From assembly GCF_000426385.1 (NCBI RefSeq), contig NZ_AUFG01000002.1:62001-126000 (forward strand): a stretch of DNA of 64,000 nucleotides, in the 5' to 3' direction. The notes below the pieces were generated by a model. The model was not told the DNA's origin. It made no database searches and saw only the letters and a list, made by a program, of their open reading frames with translations. A program made the translations under genes and the position numbers. Each line of letters opens with the position of its first letter. Positions within the stretch are counted from its first letter, which is position 1. This document shows, piece after piece, positions 35,484-44,167 of this stretch. The stretch is from Arsenicicoccus bolidensis DSM 15745 (GTDB lineage Bacteria > Actinomycetota > Actinomycetes > Actinomycetales > Dermatophilaceae).

Positions 35484-36323
35484 TCAGCGGAGGGAGGCGA
35501 CGACGCTGTCGATCTGGCGCCCCGAGAGGCGACCGGCCCCTTCCTGCAGCAGCAGGAAGGTCGCCCGGCGGCCACGGACGCCGACCACCTCGAGCCAGGT
35601 CGCCGTCTCACCCGCGAAGGTGCGCCGGTCCACGAGGTCGGGGCTGGCGCGCAGCGGCTCGTAGGTGAACGGGGCGTCGCCCCTGCCGCGGCACGACTCG
35701 GCCTGGCCGCGGTAGAGGTCGACGAGCCGGCGGGCCGCGGCCTCGTCGGGGAGCTCGACCGTCACGGTGGTGCCCGACGCGCCGCCGGGTCCGCGATAGG
35801 TCCCCTCGAGGGCCGCGGTCGGCACGGGATAGCCGGCGGGCACCTCCTGGCACCCCAGCCCGAGCAGCTCGTGCGCGGTGGACCGTGGGTCGCGCGCGTT
35901 GACCCAGGTGCCGTTCGGGATGTAGGCGCCGTCCGCGCCGTCCCCGACGGCCGTCGTCCAGCCGGACGGGGTCGGCAGGGCGCGCTGGTCGAGCGCCCCG
36001 GCCCTGGTGGCGGCGGGGGCGGTCGGCAGCGGCGGCTCGACCACGACCGGCTCGGGGGGCGAGGTCGCGGGCGAGGTCGGAGGGGCGGTTCCCGCTGAAG
36101 TGGGAGACGAGGTGGCCGCCGCCGACCCCGGCGCTGAAACTCCTCCGGTGGACGAGGGCGCTTGCGCCGCAGCGGTGGTCGCTGCCCCTGCGGACGCCAC
36201 TGCCCCAGAGGTTGTCGGCGACCCGGAGGGTGTCGGTAACCCGCTCGAGCAGGCGGCTACCGGGCCCAGCAGCGCCGCCAGCCCCAGCGCCGCGAGGCAG
36301 CGGGCCGGCATACGACCGGTCAT
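35484..36323 (-). CDS. Lipoprotein of unknown function
   Basis: A 279-residue protein with a lipoprotein signal (lipobox VAAC at about 22-25), a long Ser/Thr/Pro/Ala linker (about 28-100) and a soluble C-terminal domain (about 110-279) with two Cys (LGLGCQEV and AESCRGRG). The domain ends FLLLQEGAGRLSGRQIDSVVASLR, resembling PknH-sensor-like or related extracellular lipoprotein domains of actinobacteria, but I cannot assign it firmly. Its ATG overlaps the stop of the upstream peptidase gene (ATGA), so both are co-expressed. Confidence 0.7.
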   Translation of the reverse strand: MTGRMPARCLAALGLAALLGPVAACSSGLPTPSGSPTTSGAVASAGAATTAAAQAPSSTGGVSAPGSAAATSSPTSAGTAPPTSPATSPPEPVVVEPPLPTAPAATRAGALDQRALPTPSGWTTAVGDGADGAYIPNGTWVNARDPRSTAHELLGLGCQEVPAGYPVPTAALEGTYRGPGGASGTTVTVELPDEAAARRLVDLYRGQAESCRGRGDAPFTYEPLRASPDLVDRRTFAGETATWLEVVGVRGRRATFLLLQEGAGRLSGRQIDSVVASLR

Positions 36324-37789
36324 CGCTGGAAGTGCTGCCAGTCGAAGCCGCTCAACCAGGTGAACCCGTTGCCCAGCAGCGCCTTGGTGAACGGCGTCGA
36401 CGGGGTCAGCATCCCGGGGCGGTAGGGCGTGCGCGCGACGTAGGCCTGGCCGTTCTTGGGCAGCCAGACGCCGGACGGGATGCGGTAGGGGTTCTCGACG
36501 GTGTTGATGTCGACGGAGGTGCCGTAGCTGTGCGGGGACATCCGGTAGGGGTTGCCCGTCACGCGCCGGCAGTTGAAGCCGTTGGTGTTGTCGTGCTCCA
36601 TCGAGATGATGTCGTCGCCGCCGTAGACGCTGGCGTCGCGCATCTCCCGGATCGGGAACCTCCCGTTGAACGCCGTCTGGAAACTGTTGAGGATCGGGGT
36701 GACGTTCGCGGTCCGGATGACGAGGCGCCCGCGGTGGATCCGCCCGTCGAAGCCCCAGTGGTTCATGTCGATGGTGCGCAGGCTGGCCGGCCCGACGGGG
36801 CATCCCGCGCGATGGGTGCGCGGCACGTCGGCGGCGACCGTCCCGCGCACGACCGGGTCCATCACCGCGACGCGGTTGATGCCGCGGGACGGGCTGGCCG
36901 CGACGACGCCGTTGGGCACGGTGATGGCCGTCCGCACGGTGACGACGCCGACCGCTCCCTGGCCGTAGGTCAACGGGAGCGTGAAGGCGCCCCCTGCGCG
37001 CGTCGTGCCGATCTGGGAGGTGCGCCACCCGGCTGGCGTGAGCACCTCGGTTCGGACCCGGATGCCCGCGATCCGCGGCGAGACGACGCCGGTCACGGGC
37101 GGGTTCTTGAGCGTGTCGGTCGCGGGCGGCACCGTCATGGTCACCGACGGAGCGACCACCGCGCGCGCCACCTGAGCCGACGCGGGTGCACCCTCGACCA
37201 CGGCCTGATAGCTGCTCGTGCCCACGGCCCCCATCGGGCCGGTCCACGAGAACGCGCCGCTCGTCCCGGTGGTCGCGGTCGCGACCTGCACGTATGCCGC
37301 CGCACCCGGCGCCTTGCGCAGGATCCGCACGGGCGTGCCGGCCCGGGCCGGCAGGACCATGCCGACGACCCGGGTCTGCCCGACGCCGGCCACCCAGTCC
37401 CACCCTCCGCATCCCGCGCACTGCAGCGACACTCGCACCTGCTGGCTGTCGTGGGTGCGCGGCGCGGTGGGCCTCGGCGAGGGCGGCGGCGCCGGCGGGG
37501 TCGTGCTCGTGGGTGCGCCGACGGGAGCACCTGGCGCCTCGCTCGTCGGGGCCGAGGTGGTCGGGGCCGAGGTGGTCGGGGCCGAGGTGGTCGGCGCGGC
37601 GGTGGCCGGGTCGTCGGCAGAGGCAGGGCGGGTCGGTGCGCCGGGCAGGGAGCTGCCAGCCGGCAGGCTGCTCGGCGCCGGGGCCGGTGTGCTGCCCGCG
37701 AGCGCCCAGGCGGACGGGGCCACCCCGAGCGCGCCTGCGGCAGGCACGAGCACGGCGGCCATGGCGAGTGCTGTTGAACGGCGCATCAT
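36320..37789 (-). CDS. Exported M15-type peptidase with N-terminal Ig-like region
   Basis: A 489-residue secreted protein: signal peptide (about 1-32), a low-complexity Pro/Thr/Ala linker including a TTSAP repeat (about 35-125), one or two beta-sandwich segments (about 130-310) and a C-terminal D-alanyl-D-alanine carboxypeptidase-like domain (about 345-489). The zinc-site features are SPHSYGTSVDINTVENPY (H-x6-D) and FDWQHFQR (W-x-H). It probably trims or crosslinks peptidoglycan peptides. Of two adjacent ATGs (37786 and 37789) I use the first. Confidence 0.85.
   Translation of the reverse strand: MMRRSTALAMAAVLVPAAGALGVAPSAWALAGSTPAPAPSSLPAGSSLPGAPTRPASADDPATAAPTTSAPTTSAPTTSAPTSEAPGAPVGAPTSTTPPAPPPSPRPTAPRTHDSQQVRVSLQCAGCGGWDWVAGVGQTRVVGMVLPARAGTPVRILRKAPGAAAYVQVATATTGTSGAFSWTGPMGAVGTSSYQAVVEGAPASAQVARAVVAPSVTMTVPPATDTLKNPPVTGVVSPRIAGIRVRTEVLTPAGWRTSQIGTTRAGGAFTLPLTYGQGAVGVVTVRTAITVPNGVVAASPSRGINRVAVMDPVVRGTVAADVPRTHRAGCPVGPASLRTIDMNHWGFDGRIHRGRLVIRTANVTPILNSFQTAFNGRFPIREMRDASVYGGDDIISMEHDNTNGFNCRRVTGNPYRMSPHSYGTSVDINTVENPYRIPSGVWLPKNGQAYVARTPYRPGMLTPSTPFTKALLGNGFTWLSGFDWQHFQR
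37551..37595 (-). repeat. In-frame tandem repeat, 15 nt x 3
   Basis: GCCGAGGTGGTCGGG is repeated (last copy ends in C) and encodes the TTSAP repeats in the linker of the exported peptidase. Confidence 0.85.
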
Positions 37790-37880
37790 CGGTCCCCCAA
37801 CCTGACTTTCGGTCGATGATAGACACACGCACAGTCACGTCAGCAGGTTGCACCGCTCTGAGACCAGCTCGACGAGTGCC

Positions 37881-37905
37881 CGTCGGACCGTCAGACCGTC
37901 CGACG
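37881..37905 (-). terminator. Hairpin after the HAD phosphatase gene
   Basis: CGTCGGAC and GTCCGACG pair around a 9-nt loop; overlapping GGACCGTC/GACGGTCC pairing is also possible. It lies between the HAD gene and the peptidase gene, both on the minus strand, and could terminate the serS-HAD transcript. Confidence 0.5.
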
Positions 37906-37937
37906 GTCCGGGGGGCCGCCCGGTCGACGGCGAGGCG

Positions 37938-38738
37938 TCAGTCGATGAGGGAACGCAGGACGGGCACGAGCCCGTCGTCGTCGACGTGCCCGGTGACCTC
38001 GTCCGCGGCGGCCTTGACCTCGTCGGGCGCATTGCCCATCGCCACGCCGCGGGCGGCCCAGGACAGCATCTCGAGGTCGTTGCGCTGGTCCCCGACGGCG
38101 ACCGTGTCGGAGGGGTCGACGCCGAGCTTGCGGCGCACGAGCTCCAGTGCGGACGCCTTGGAGACGCCCTCCGGCGCGATGTCGAGCCAGGCCGAGAAGC
38201 CCACGGCATACGAGACCCCGTGCAGACCCACGGCGTGCACCTGGGCGAGGAAGTCCTCGACCGGGGTCTCGGGCTGGCGCAGGGTCACGCGGGTGGCGGG
38301 GGTGTCGATGAGCTCGTCCCAGCCGACGACGCGAATCTTGCCGTCCAGCTCGCCGTCGGGGAAGGGCGCGTTGACCTTGAAGCCCTTGCCGAGCTCCTCG
38401 ACGGCGGCGAGCGCGCCGGGCATCTTGTCCTGCAGCAGCCGCAGCGACGGTCCGGGGTCGAAGGTCACGACCTCGGTGAACTTGTAGCCCTTGCGCTTGT
38501 GGGGGTCGAGCTTGAGGGTGACGGCGCCGTTGGAGCAGACGGCGCGACCCTGGCTGATCCCCAGCGTGCGGATGATCGGCATGGTGGCGACGCACGCGCG
38601 TCCGGTGGCCATGACGACGTGCACCCCCGCGTCGGCCACCGTCTGGACGGCCTCCTGGACGGCGGGTGACAGCTCACGGGCGTGGTTGATGGTGGTGCCG
38701 TCGATGTCGAGGCAGACCATGCGGGGGCGGTGCGCCAT
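37938..38738 (-). CDS. HAD-superfamily phosphatase, Cof type
   Basis: A 266-residue protein with the HAD catalytic motif CLDIDGTTI (about 9-17), motif II MATGRA (Thr/Ser position), motif III Lys in the SKASALELV region and motif IV AVGDQRNDLEML. The large C2-type cap (about 85-185) marks the Cof/YbiV subfamily, which hydrolyses phosphosugars or cofactors in the cytosol. It lies 3 nt after serS on the same strand and is probably co-transcribed. Confidence 0.9.
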   Translation of the reverse strand: MAHRPRMVCLDIDGTTINHARELSPAVQEAVQTVADAGVHVVMATGRACVATMPIIRTLGISQGRAVCSNGAVTLKLDPHKRKGYKFTEVVTFDPGPSLRLLQDKMPGALAAVEELGKGFKVNAPFPDGELDGKIRVVGWDELIDTPATRVTLRQPETPVEDFLAQVHAVGLHGVSYAVGFSAWLDIAPEGVSKASALELVRRKLGVDPSDTVAVGDQRNDLEMLSWAARGVAMGNAPDEVKAAADEVTGHVDDDGLVPVLRSLID

Positions 38739-38741
38739 CGG

Positions 38742-40076
38742 TCAGCGGCCCGCCGGGGTCAGGAGCTCGCGGCCGCCGAGCCAGGGGCGCAGCGCCTCGG
38801 GCACGCGCACCGACCCGTCGGCCTGCTGGTGGTTCTCGAGGAGGGCGACGATCGGCCGGGTGCTGGTCGCCATGGTCCCGTTGAGGGTCGCCACCACGCG
38901 CGTGCCGCTGCCCTGCGGGTCGCGCTCGCGGATGCCGAGCCGGCGCGCCTGGAAGGTCGTGCAGTTGGACGTCGACGTCAGCTCGCGGTAGCGCTCCTGG
39001 CTGGGGACCCAGGCCTCGCAGTCGAACTTGCGCGCGGCCGGCCCGCCGAGGTCGCCCGCCGCGACGTCGATGATGCGATAGGGCAGCTCGAGCGCGTCGA
39101 GGATCCGCCGCTCGATGCGCAGGAGGTTGTCATGCTCGGCCTCCGCGTCCTCGGGGCGGCAGTAGACGAACATCTCCGTCTTCTGGAACTGGTGGACGCG
39201 GAAGATGCCCTTGGTGTCCTTGCCGTGGCTGCCCGCCTCGCGGCGGTAGCAGGTCGAGGTCGCGGTGTAGCGCAGCGGGCCGTCCGACAGGTCGATGATC
39301 TCGTCGAGGTGGTAGCCCGCGAGGCCGACCTCGGAGGTGCCGGTGAGGTAGAGCTCGTCTGCGGGCAGCTGGTAGACCTCGTCGGCGTGGCTGTCGAGGA
39401 AGCCGGCGCCCGCCATCGTCTGCCCCTTGACCAGGTTGGGGACGACGAGCGGGACGAAGCCCTCCTCGGCGGCGATCTGCTGACAGAGCCCCATGAGGGC
39501 GTACTCCAGCCGCGCCCCGTCGCCCTTGAGGTAGTAGAAACGGCTGCCCGCGACCTTGGCCCCGCGCTCCAGGTCGATGCTCCCGAGCGCCGTGCCGAGC
39601 TCGACGTGGTCCTTGACGTCGATCCCCTCGGCCGCGAAGTCCCGTGGCGTACCGACGGTCTCGCGCAGCTCGAAGTCCTCCTCGCCGCCGGTGGGCACAC
39701 CGTCGACGATGACATTGCCGATGCGGTGGGCGATGACGTCCATCTCGCGAGCGGCCTCGTCGGCGGCCTGCTCGAGCTCCTTGACCTGCGTGCTCAGCTC
39801 ACCGGCCGTGGCCCGGGCCGCCTCGGCCTGCTGCCTCAGCTGCTCCGCGTCGTCGGCGCCGGCCTTCCTGGCCCGCTGCGCCTGACCCATGAGGGCGCCC
39901 ACGTCCTTGGACACCGACTTCTGCTCCGCCCGGAGCGCCTCGAACCGGGACTGCGCCGCGCGACGACGCTGGTCCAGCTCGAGGATCTGGTCGACGAGGG
40001 TGTCGTCCTCGCCGCGGGCACGTTGCGACTTCCTGACCCGCTCGGGGTCGTCGCGCAGCAGCTTGATGTCGATCAC
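38742..40076 (-). CDS. serS: Seryl-tRNA synthetase
   Basis: A 444-residue class II synthetase that charges tRNA-Ser and tRNA-Sec. The N-terminal antiparallel coiled coil that grips the long variable arm spans about 28-110 ([15 protein letters not shown], then [14 protein letters not shown]). The catalytic domain has motif 2 [16 protein letters not shown] and motif 3 [18 protein letters not shown]. The GTG at 40076 is preceded by TAGGCT with a 6-nt gap, so it is probably leaderless. Confidence 0.97.
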   Translation of the reverse strand: MIDIKLLRDDPERVRKSQRARGEDDTLVDQILELDQRRRAAQSRFEALRAEQKSVSKDVGALMGQAQRARKAGADDAEQLRQQAEAARATAGELSTQVKELEQAADEAAREMDVIAHRIGNVIVDGVPTGGEEDFELRETVGTPRDFAAEGIDVKDHVELGTALGSIDLERGAKVAGSRFYYLKGDGARLEYALMGLCQQIAAEEGFVPLVVPNLVKGQTMAGAGFLDSHADEVYQLPADELYLTGTSEVGLAGYHLDEIIDLSDGPLRYTATSTCYRREAGSHGKDTKGIFRVHQFQKTEMFVYCRPEDAEAEHDNLLRIERRILDALELPYRIIDVAAGDLGGPAARKFDCEAWVPSQERYRELTSTSNCTTFQARRLGIRERDPQGSGTRVVATLNGTMATSTRPIVALLENHQQADGSVRVPEALRPWLGGRELLTPAGR

Positions 40077-40082
40077 GGATTC

Positions 40083-40088
40083 AGCCTA
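40083..40088 (-). promoter_or_regulatory. -10 element TAGGCT, leaderless serS
   Basis: On the minus strand TAGGCT ends 6 nt before the serS GTG; no ribosome binding site is present. Confidence 0.6.
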
Positions 40089-40148
40089 GTGGCCTGCGAC
40101 GACACCCCTCCACCTCGTATGCCTGACGGGCCGGGCGCTCGCGTGGTC

Positions 40149-40203
40149 GCCGCCTCGGCCCCGGTGGCAGGACGCGGCATACGACCCGGGGCCACGAGGC
40201 GGC
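40149..40203. repeat. GC-rich hairpin between divergent serS and lipid-kinase genes
   Basis: GCCGCCTCG-GCCCCGG (40149-40164) pairs with CCGGGGC-CA-CGAGGCGGC (about 40186-40203), leaving a two-base bulge and a loop of about 20 nt. It lies in a divergent promoter region, so it is not a terminator of either flanking gene. Confidence 0.6.
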
Positions 40204-40246
40204 ACCGATCGGGCCCAAACGGGGTTAGCCCAGGCATTCGCACGGG

Positions 40247-40252
40247 TACCGT
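40247..40252 (+). promoter_or_regulatory. -10 element TACCGT, leaderless
   Basis: TACCGT ends 6 nt before the GTG at 40259; no ribosome binding site is present. Confidence 0.55.
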
Positions 40253-40258
40253 TCAGGC

Positions 40259-41479
40259 GTGCCAGACATGTGGATCCTCGTCATCGGCGTCGCCGTCCTG
40301 CTGCTCGTGCTCGTCCTCGCCACCCGGGGACGATCGGGTGCAGCGCGGCCGTCGGACGCGGCCGGCAGCTCCGACAGCACCGACAGCACCGACAGGGCTG
40401 CTGGCGCCTCGACCGGCGTCGCGAGCGAGACCACCCCCGAGCCGGAGCCGCTCCCCCGCGCCGCGGTGATCGTCAACCCCACGAAGTTCGACCACGTCGC
40501 CAAGGTCCGCGACGAGGTCCGCGCGCTGTGCCAGGAGACCGGCTGGGACGAGCCGCTCTGGCTGGAGACGACCGAGGACGACCCGGGCTCGGGCCAGACC
40601 AAGGAGGCGCTCGACGCGGGGGTCGACGTGATCTGCCCGCTCGGCGGCGACGGGACCGTGCGCACGGTCGGGAGCGAGATGGCCCGCGCCCGCTCCGAGG
40701 TCCCGATCGGCCTGCTGCCCGGCGGCACCGGCAACCTGCTGGCCCGCAACCTCGACCTGCCGGTCGACTCGCTGCGCGACGCCCTGGCCATCGCCCTGAC
40801 CGGCGAGGAGCGCGTCATCGACGTCGGCGTGCTCCGCGTCAACCCTGCCCCGATGGACGGCGAGGGCGAGGTCGATGACCAGCCCGTCGACGCCGAGGCG
40901 CTGGCCCCGGAGGACACCGGCCCCGAGGAGCTGCACTTCCTGGTCATGGCCGGCATGGGCTTCGACGCGGACATCATGGCCGACGCGCCCGAGGGCCTGA
41001 AGTCCAAGGTGGGCTGGGCCGCCTACCTCGTGTCCGGCGCCAAGCACCTGTGGGGCTCCCAGTTCAAGGCCCAGGTCACGACCGACACCGAGACCTTCTC
41101 CCGGCGCACGCGCAGCGTCATCATCGGCAACTGCGGCAAGATCCAGGGCCTGGCGCTCATGCCCGAGGCCCAGGTCGACGACGGCAAGCTGGACGCCCTC
41201 ATGCTGTCCCCCGACGGTGGCATTGGCTGGGGCGCGGTGCTCCTGCGCCTGGTCACCGCCAAGCGCAAGGGTCACCACCGCGTCACGCACCACACCACGC
41301 GCAACATCACCGTCAACGCCAGCCGCGCGGTCCAGGTCCAGCTCGACGGCGACACCATCGGCGAGCGCACGTCCATCAGCGCCCACGTCCTGCCCGCAGC
41401 CCTGCGGGTCCGCGTCGCCTCCGCCACCGCCTCCGCCACCCCGGCCTCGGGCGCCTCCAAGGGGGACGTCGCCGCGTGA
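40259..41479 (+). CDS. Diacylglycerol kinase-family lipid kinase
   Basis: A 406-residue protein with one N-terminal membrane helix (about 4-22), a Ser/Thr-rich linker and a DAGK catalytic domain: AAVIVNPTKFD (about 68-78), ICPLGGDGTVRTVG (about 122-135) and GLLPGGTGNLLARNL (about 152-166). The C-terminal beta-sandwich domain (about 225-395) has NCGKIQGLALMPEAQVDDGKLD. It phosphorylates diacylglycerol or a related lipid at the membrane. It overlaps the next gene (GTGA), starting a lipid-linked operon with two PAP2 phosphatases. Confidence 0.9.
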   Translation: MPDMWILVIGVAVLLLVLVLATRGRSGAARPSDAAGSSDSTDSTDRAAGASTGVASETTPEPEPLPRAAVIVNPTKFDHVAKVRDEVRALCQETGWDEPLWLETTEDDPGSGQTKEALDAGVDVICPLGGDGTVRTVGSEMARARSEVPIGLLPGGTGNLLARNLDLPVDSLRDALAIALTGEERVIDVGVLRVNPAPMDGEGEVDDQPVDAEALAPEDTGPEELHFLVMAGMGFDADIMADAPEGLKSKVGWAAYLVSGAKHLWGSQFKAQVTTDTETFSRRTRSVIIGNCGKIQGLALMPEAQVDDGKLDALMLSPDGGIGWGAVLLRLVTAKRKGHHRVTHHTTRNITVNASRAVQVQLDGDTIGERTSISAHVLPAALRVRVASATASATPASGASKGDVAA

Positions 41480-42258
41480 GCCCCACCCGGCGGACCAGCC
41501 TGCGAGGACGGCTGCGGCGCCACCATGCGCGCCAGCTCGCCCGCGCCGTGCTGACCGCCGTGGTGCTCAGCGCACCGGTCATCGCCCTCGCCGTGCTCGT
41601 GCAGCAGCGGTTCGCCCCGCTCATGGAGCTGGACCAGCGCGCGATCGTCGCCGCCACGGACGTCACCCGTGCGCACCCCGACCTGCGCTCGGCGCTCGTC
41701 CTGTGGCAGGAGATCTGGCAGCCGTGGCGGGCCTACCTCGCCGCGACGCTGGTGTGCCTGTGGACCTGGCGCGCTCGCGGCATGACCGCCCGCTCCTGGT
41801 GGGCGTGGATCACGATGATGCTGGGCTGGAACCTGTTCTTGCAGGTCAAGCTGCTCGTCCAGCGAGCGAGGCCGGTCGTCGACGACCCGGTGTCCCACGC
41901 GCCGGGCTACAGCTTCCCGTCCGGGCACGCCGCCAACACCGCAGCCATCTGCATGGTCCTGGTGGTCCTGCTGTGGCCGCTCCTGCGGACCCGCGCCCAG
42001 CGCGTCGTCGCCGTCGTGCTCGCCGCGGTGGCGACGGTCACGGTCCTGCTCGACCGCGTCTACCTCGGCGTCCACTTCCCCTCCGACGTGACCGCCGGCC
42101 TGCTCCTCGCGGCGGCCTTCGTCTACGGCTCGTGGCGCGGCTTCGTCCACGTGCCGGCGACCGGCGAGCACGGCATACCGGCCAACCCGGCCGACCCCAC
42201 CGACCCCACCGACCCCAGCACCGAGCGCACCGAGGCGCTCGGCACGAGGAGAACCTGA
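41476..42258 (+). CDS. PAP2-family lipid phosphatase (first)
   Basis: A 260-residue membrane protein with five or six helices and the three PAP2 motifs: KLLVQRARP (about 133-141), PSGHAAN (about 154-160) and DRVYLGVHFPSD (about 194-205). The Ser/Arg of motif 3 is changed to Asp/Arg. It should dephosphorylate a lipid phosphate such as undecaprenyl pyrophosphate or phosphatidic acid on the outer leaflet. The C-terminal tail contains a PAD/PTD repeat. GTGA overlap with the kinase. Confidence 0.9.
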   Translation: MSPTRRTSLRGRLRRHHARQLARAVLTAVVLSAPVIALAVLVQQRFAPLMELDQRAIVAATDVTRAHPDLRSALVLWQEIWQPWRAYLAATLVCLWTWRARGMTARSWWAWITMMLGWNLFLQVKLLVQRARPVVDDPVSHAPGYSFPSGHAANTAAICMVLVVLLWPLLRTRAQRVVAVVLAAVATVTVLLDRVYLGVHFPSDVTAGLLLAAAFVYGSWRGFVHVPATGEHGIPANPADPTDPTDPSTERTEALGTRRT

Positions 42259-42259
42259 C

Positions 42260-42955
42260 ATGCCCTTCCTGCTGCGCTACGACCTCGACAGCTCCCGCCC
42301 CAGGGCAGGAGCGGCGTTCAAGGATCTCCTCGTGCGCGCCATCGCGCCGGGCATCGTGCTGTTCCTCGCGATCTACGGCTTCGGCCTGGCCCTGATGGGC
42401 CCGCTCAAGAGCTGGGACACCGCCGAGGAGCCGATCAACAAGGACCTCGAGTCGGGTCGCACCAGCCTGTGGAACTCCGTCACGATGGTGTGGTCGCACA
42501 TCGGCAACACGGAGTACATCATCGGGTCCTGCCTGATCATCATCGCCCTGGTCTGGTGGCGCACCAAGGAGTGGTGGTATGCCGTGATCCCCGGCATCGC
42601 CATCGCGCTGCAGGCCAGCATCTTCGTCGCCGCGACCGAGCTCACCGGCCGCCCCCGGCCCGAGGTCAGCAAGCTCGACCCGGCGCCCCCGACCTCGTCC
42701 TACCCCAGCGGGCACGTCGGCGCGGCCACCGCGTTCTACCTCTCCCTCGCCTTCATGGCGCACCGGATCGACAACGTCGTCCTGCGCCGCCTCGTCCAGT
42801 TCGTGTGCGTCCTGATCCCGTTCCTCGTGGCCTACGCCAGGGCCTACCGTGGGATGCACCACGTCATCGACATCGTCGTAGGCATGCTCAACGGTGTCCT
42901 GTGCGCGCTGATGGCCTGGCTCTGGTTGCGCCGCAAGGAGGCTCGTTCGTCATGA
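42260..42955 (+). CDS. PAP2-family lipid phosphatase (second)
   Basis: A 231-residue membrane protein with motifs GRPRPEVSKLD (about 128-138, a KxxxxxxRP variant), SSYPSGHVGAATAFY (about 144-158) and ARAYRGMHHVIDIVVG (about 191-206). It differs from the first PAP2 protein in all loops, so it is not a recent duplicate. A 1-nt gap separates it from the first; the next gene overlaps by 4 nt. Confidence 0.9.
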   Translation: MPFLLRYDLDSSRPRAGAAFKDLLVRAIAPGIVLFLAIYGFGLALMGPLKSWDTAEEPINKDLESGRTSLWNSVTMVWSHIGNTEYIIGSCLIIIALVWWRTKEWWYAVIPGIAIALQASIFVAATELTGRPRPEVSKLDPAPPTSSYPSGHVGAATAFYLSLAFMAHRIDNVVLRRLVQFVCVLIPFLVAYARAYRGMHHVIDIVVGMLNGVLCALMAWLWLRRKEARSS

Positions 42956-43428
42956 TGGCCCCGCACCACTACCACTTCGACCACGTGTGGCAGGTGCCGC
43001 TGCCGCTCGGCGAGGCCTACGACGTCCTGCTCGACGTCGACCGCTACGCGCAGTGGTGGCCCCAGATCCGGGCCACCGAGCCGCTGCCCGGGGACGCCCG
43101 ACGCCTGTCGGTGCGCTCGCTGATCCCGGTGACGCTCAAGATCGTCGCCACCAAGCAGATCCTCGACCGCGACAACGGCGTGCTGCGCGTCGGCCTCGCC
43201 CAGGACCTCGTGGGCTATGCCCAGTGGGACCTGTCCTGGCAGGGCGACACCACCACCGCCGCCCGCTGGACCCAGGACGTCTATCTCACCAACCAGCACC
43301 TCGAGCGCATGCCGGTGACCAGCCACCGTCTGCTGCGGATCAACCACACGCACATGATGCGGGCGGGCGAGCAGGGGCTGCGCAAGTACCTCGCCGTCAG
43401 GCCAGACGCGTCATCTGCTGAGCAGTGA
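42952..43428 (+). CDS. SRPBCC (START-like) domain protein
   Basis: A 158-residue protein with the polyketide-cyclase/START fold: FDHVWQVPLPLGEAYDVLLDVDRYAQWWPQIRATEPLPGDAR (about 9-50) and a C-terminal helix. This family binds hydrophobic ligands. Its place at the end of the lipid kinase/phosphatase operon suggests lipid or sterol-like ligand handling, but that is inferred. The 3' end overlaps convergent peptidase E by 32 bp. Confidence 0.85.
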   Translation: MMAPHHYHFDHVWQVPLPLGEAYDVLLDVDRYAQWWPQIRATEPLPGDARRLSVRSLIPVTLKIVATKQILDRDNGVLRVGLAQDLVGYAQWDLSWQGDTTTAARWTQDVYLTNQHLERMPVTSHRLLRINHTHMMRAGEQGLRKYLAVRPDASSAEQ

Positions 43429-44086
43429 TCCCGCTGCGGTCCACCCGATAGACCTTGGCGTCGTCGCGCTCGGTCACGCACGCCTGGACCTTGCCGTCGA
43501 GGACGTGCAGCGCCGCGCCGTCGTCGGCCGCCCAGCCCACCGGCAGCTCGCCCTCGCGCACCCACGACAGGTAGTGCGGGGCGCGCTCCGCCTCGCTGTC
43601 GAAGTGCGGCGAGAAGGACCCGCGCACGAAGCCCAGGCCGCCGCGCCAGGGGTCGATGCCGCCGAACGAGTCGGTCGTGCACGCCTCGCACCAGACGTTG
43701 GCCCCGGCACTCGTGCCGGCGAACACCACGTCACGCTCGGCCCGCAGGTCCCGCACCGCCTGGCTGACCCCGTGCGCGTCCCACAGCGCCATGAGGTTGA
43801 CGGTCGAACCGCCCCCGACATACAGCAGGTCGATGTCCCCGAACCGCTCGAGGGCGTGCCGGGCGTCCTGCCACAGCGTGAGCACCATCGTCTGCACGCC
43901 CAGGCCGCCGAAGGCCGTGAGGAAGCGGTGGACGTACTCCGGGTCGTCGGCGGACGCTGTGGGCGCGAAGCAGACGAGGGGGTTGGACCTGCCCGTCAGC
44001 TCCAGGGCGTACCGGTCGAGGGCCGTGGCCGCGTTGTCGGGCGACATCGAGAAGCCGCCGCCACCCATGCAGAGGATGTGCGTCAT
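43397..44086 (-). CDS. Peptidase E-like (S51 family) protein
   Basis: A 229-residue cytosolic protein of the S51 family. The nucleophile elbow is AGTSAGANVWCEACTTDS (about 122-139; Ser about 125). Family members include aspartyl dipeptidase PepE and the cyanophycinase-like enzymes. VGGGSTVNLM (about 90-99) and the SPHFDSE stretch (His near 159) fit the catalytic triad. Start at 44086, 6 nt after TAGGGT. Confidence 0.88.
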   Translation of the reverse strand: MTHILCMGGGGFSMSPDNAATALDRYALELTGRSNPLVCFAPTASADDPEYVHRFLTAFGGLGVQTMVLTLWQDARHALERFGDIDLLYVGGGSTVNLMALWDAHGVSQAVRDLRAERDVVFAGTSAGANVWCEACTTDSFGGIDPWRGGLGFVRGSFSPHFDSEAERAPHYLSWVREGELPVGWAADDGAALHVLDGKVQACVTERDDAKVYRVDRSGITAQQMTRLA

Positions 44087-44092
44087 GCCTCG

Positions 44093-44098
44093 ACCCTA
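44093..44098 (-). promoter_or_regulatory. -10 element TAGGGT, leaderless
   Basis: On the minus strand TAGGGT ends 6 nt before the peptidase E ATG. Confidence 0.6.
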
Positions 44099-44167
44099 GT
44101 CAGCGGTCCCGGTCGTCGCGCGGCAGGGGTTGCTCCGGCCCGGGTGAGACGCCCCACACCTCGGCGC

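Noticed and set aside
35484-37853. One 789-residue minus-strand frame covering the lipoprotein and peptidase region
   Set aside because: The upstream half is low-complexity Arg-rich sequence antisense or out of frame to the exported peptidase; the lipoprotein starts at 36323 with a proper signal and ATGA overlap.
38742-40258. tRNA gene near serS
   Set aside because: I looked for T-loop (GGTTCRANYCC) and CCA-stem patterns there and elsewhere in the window and found no convincing cloverleaf.
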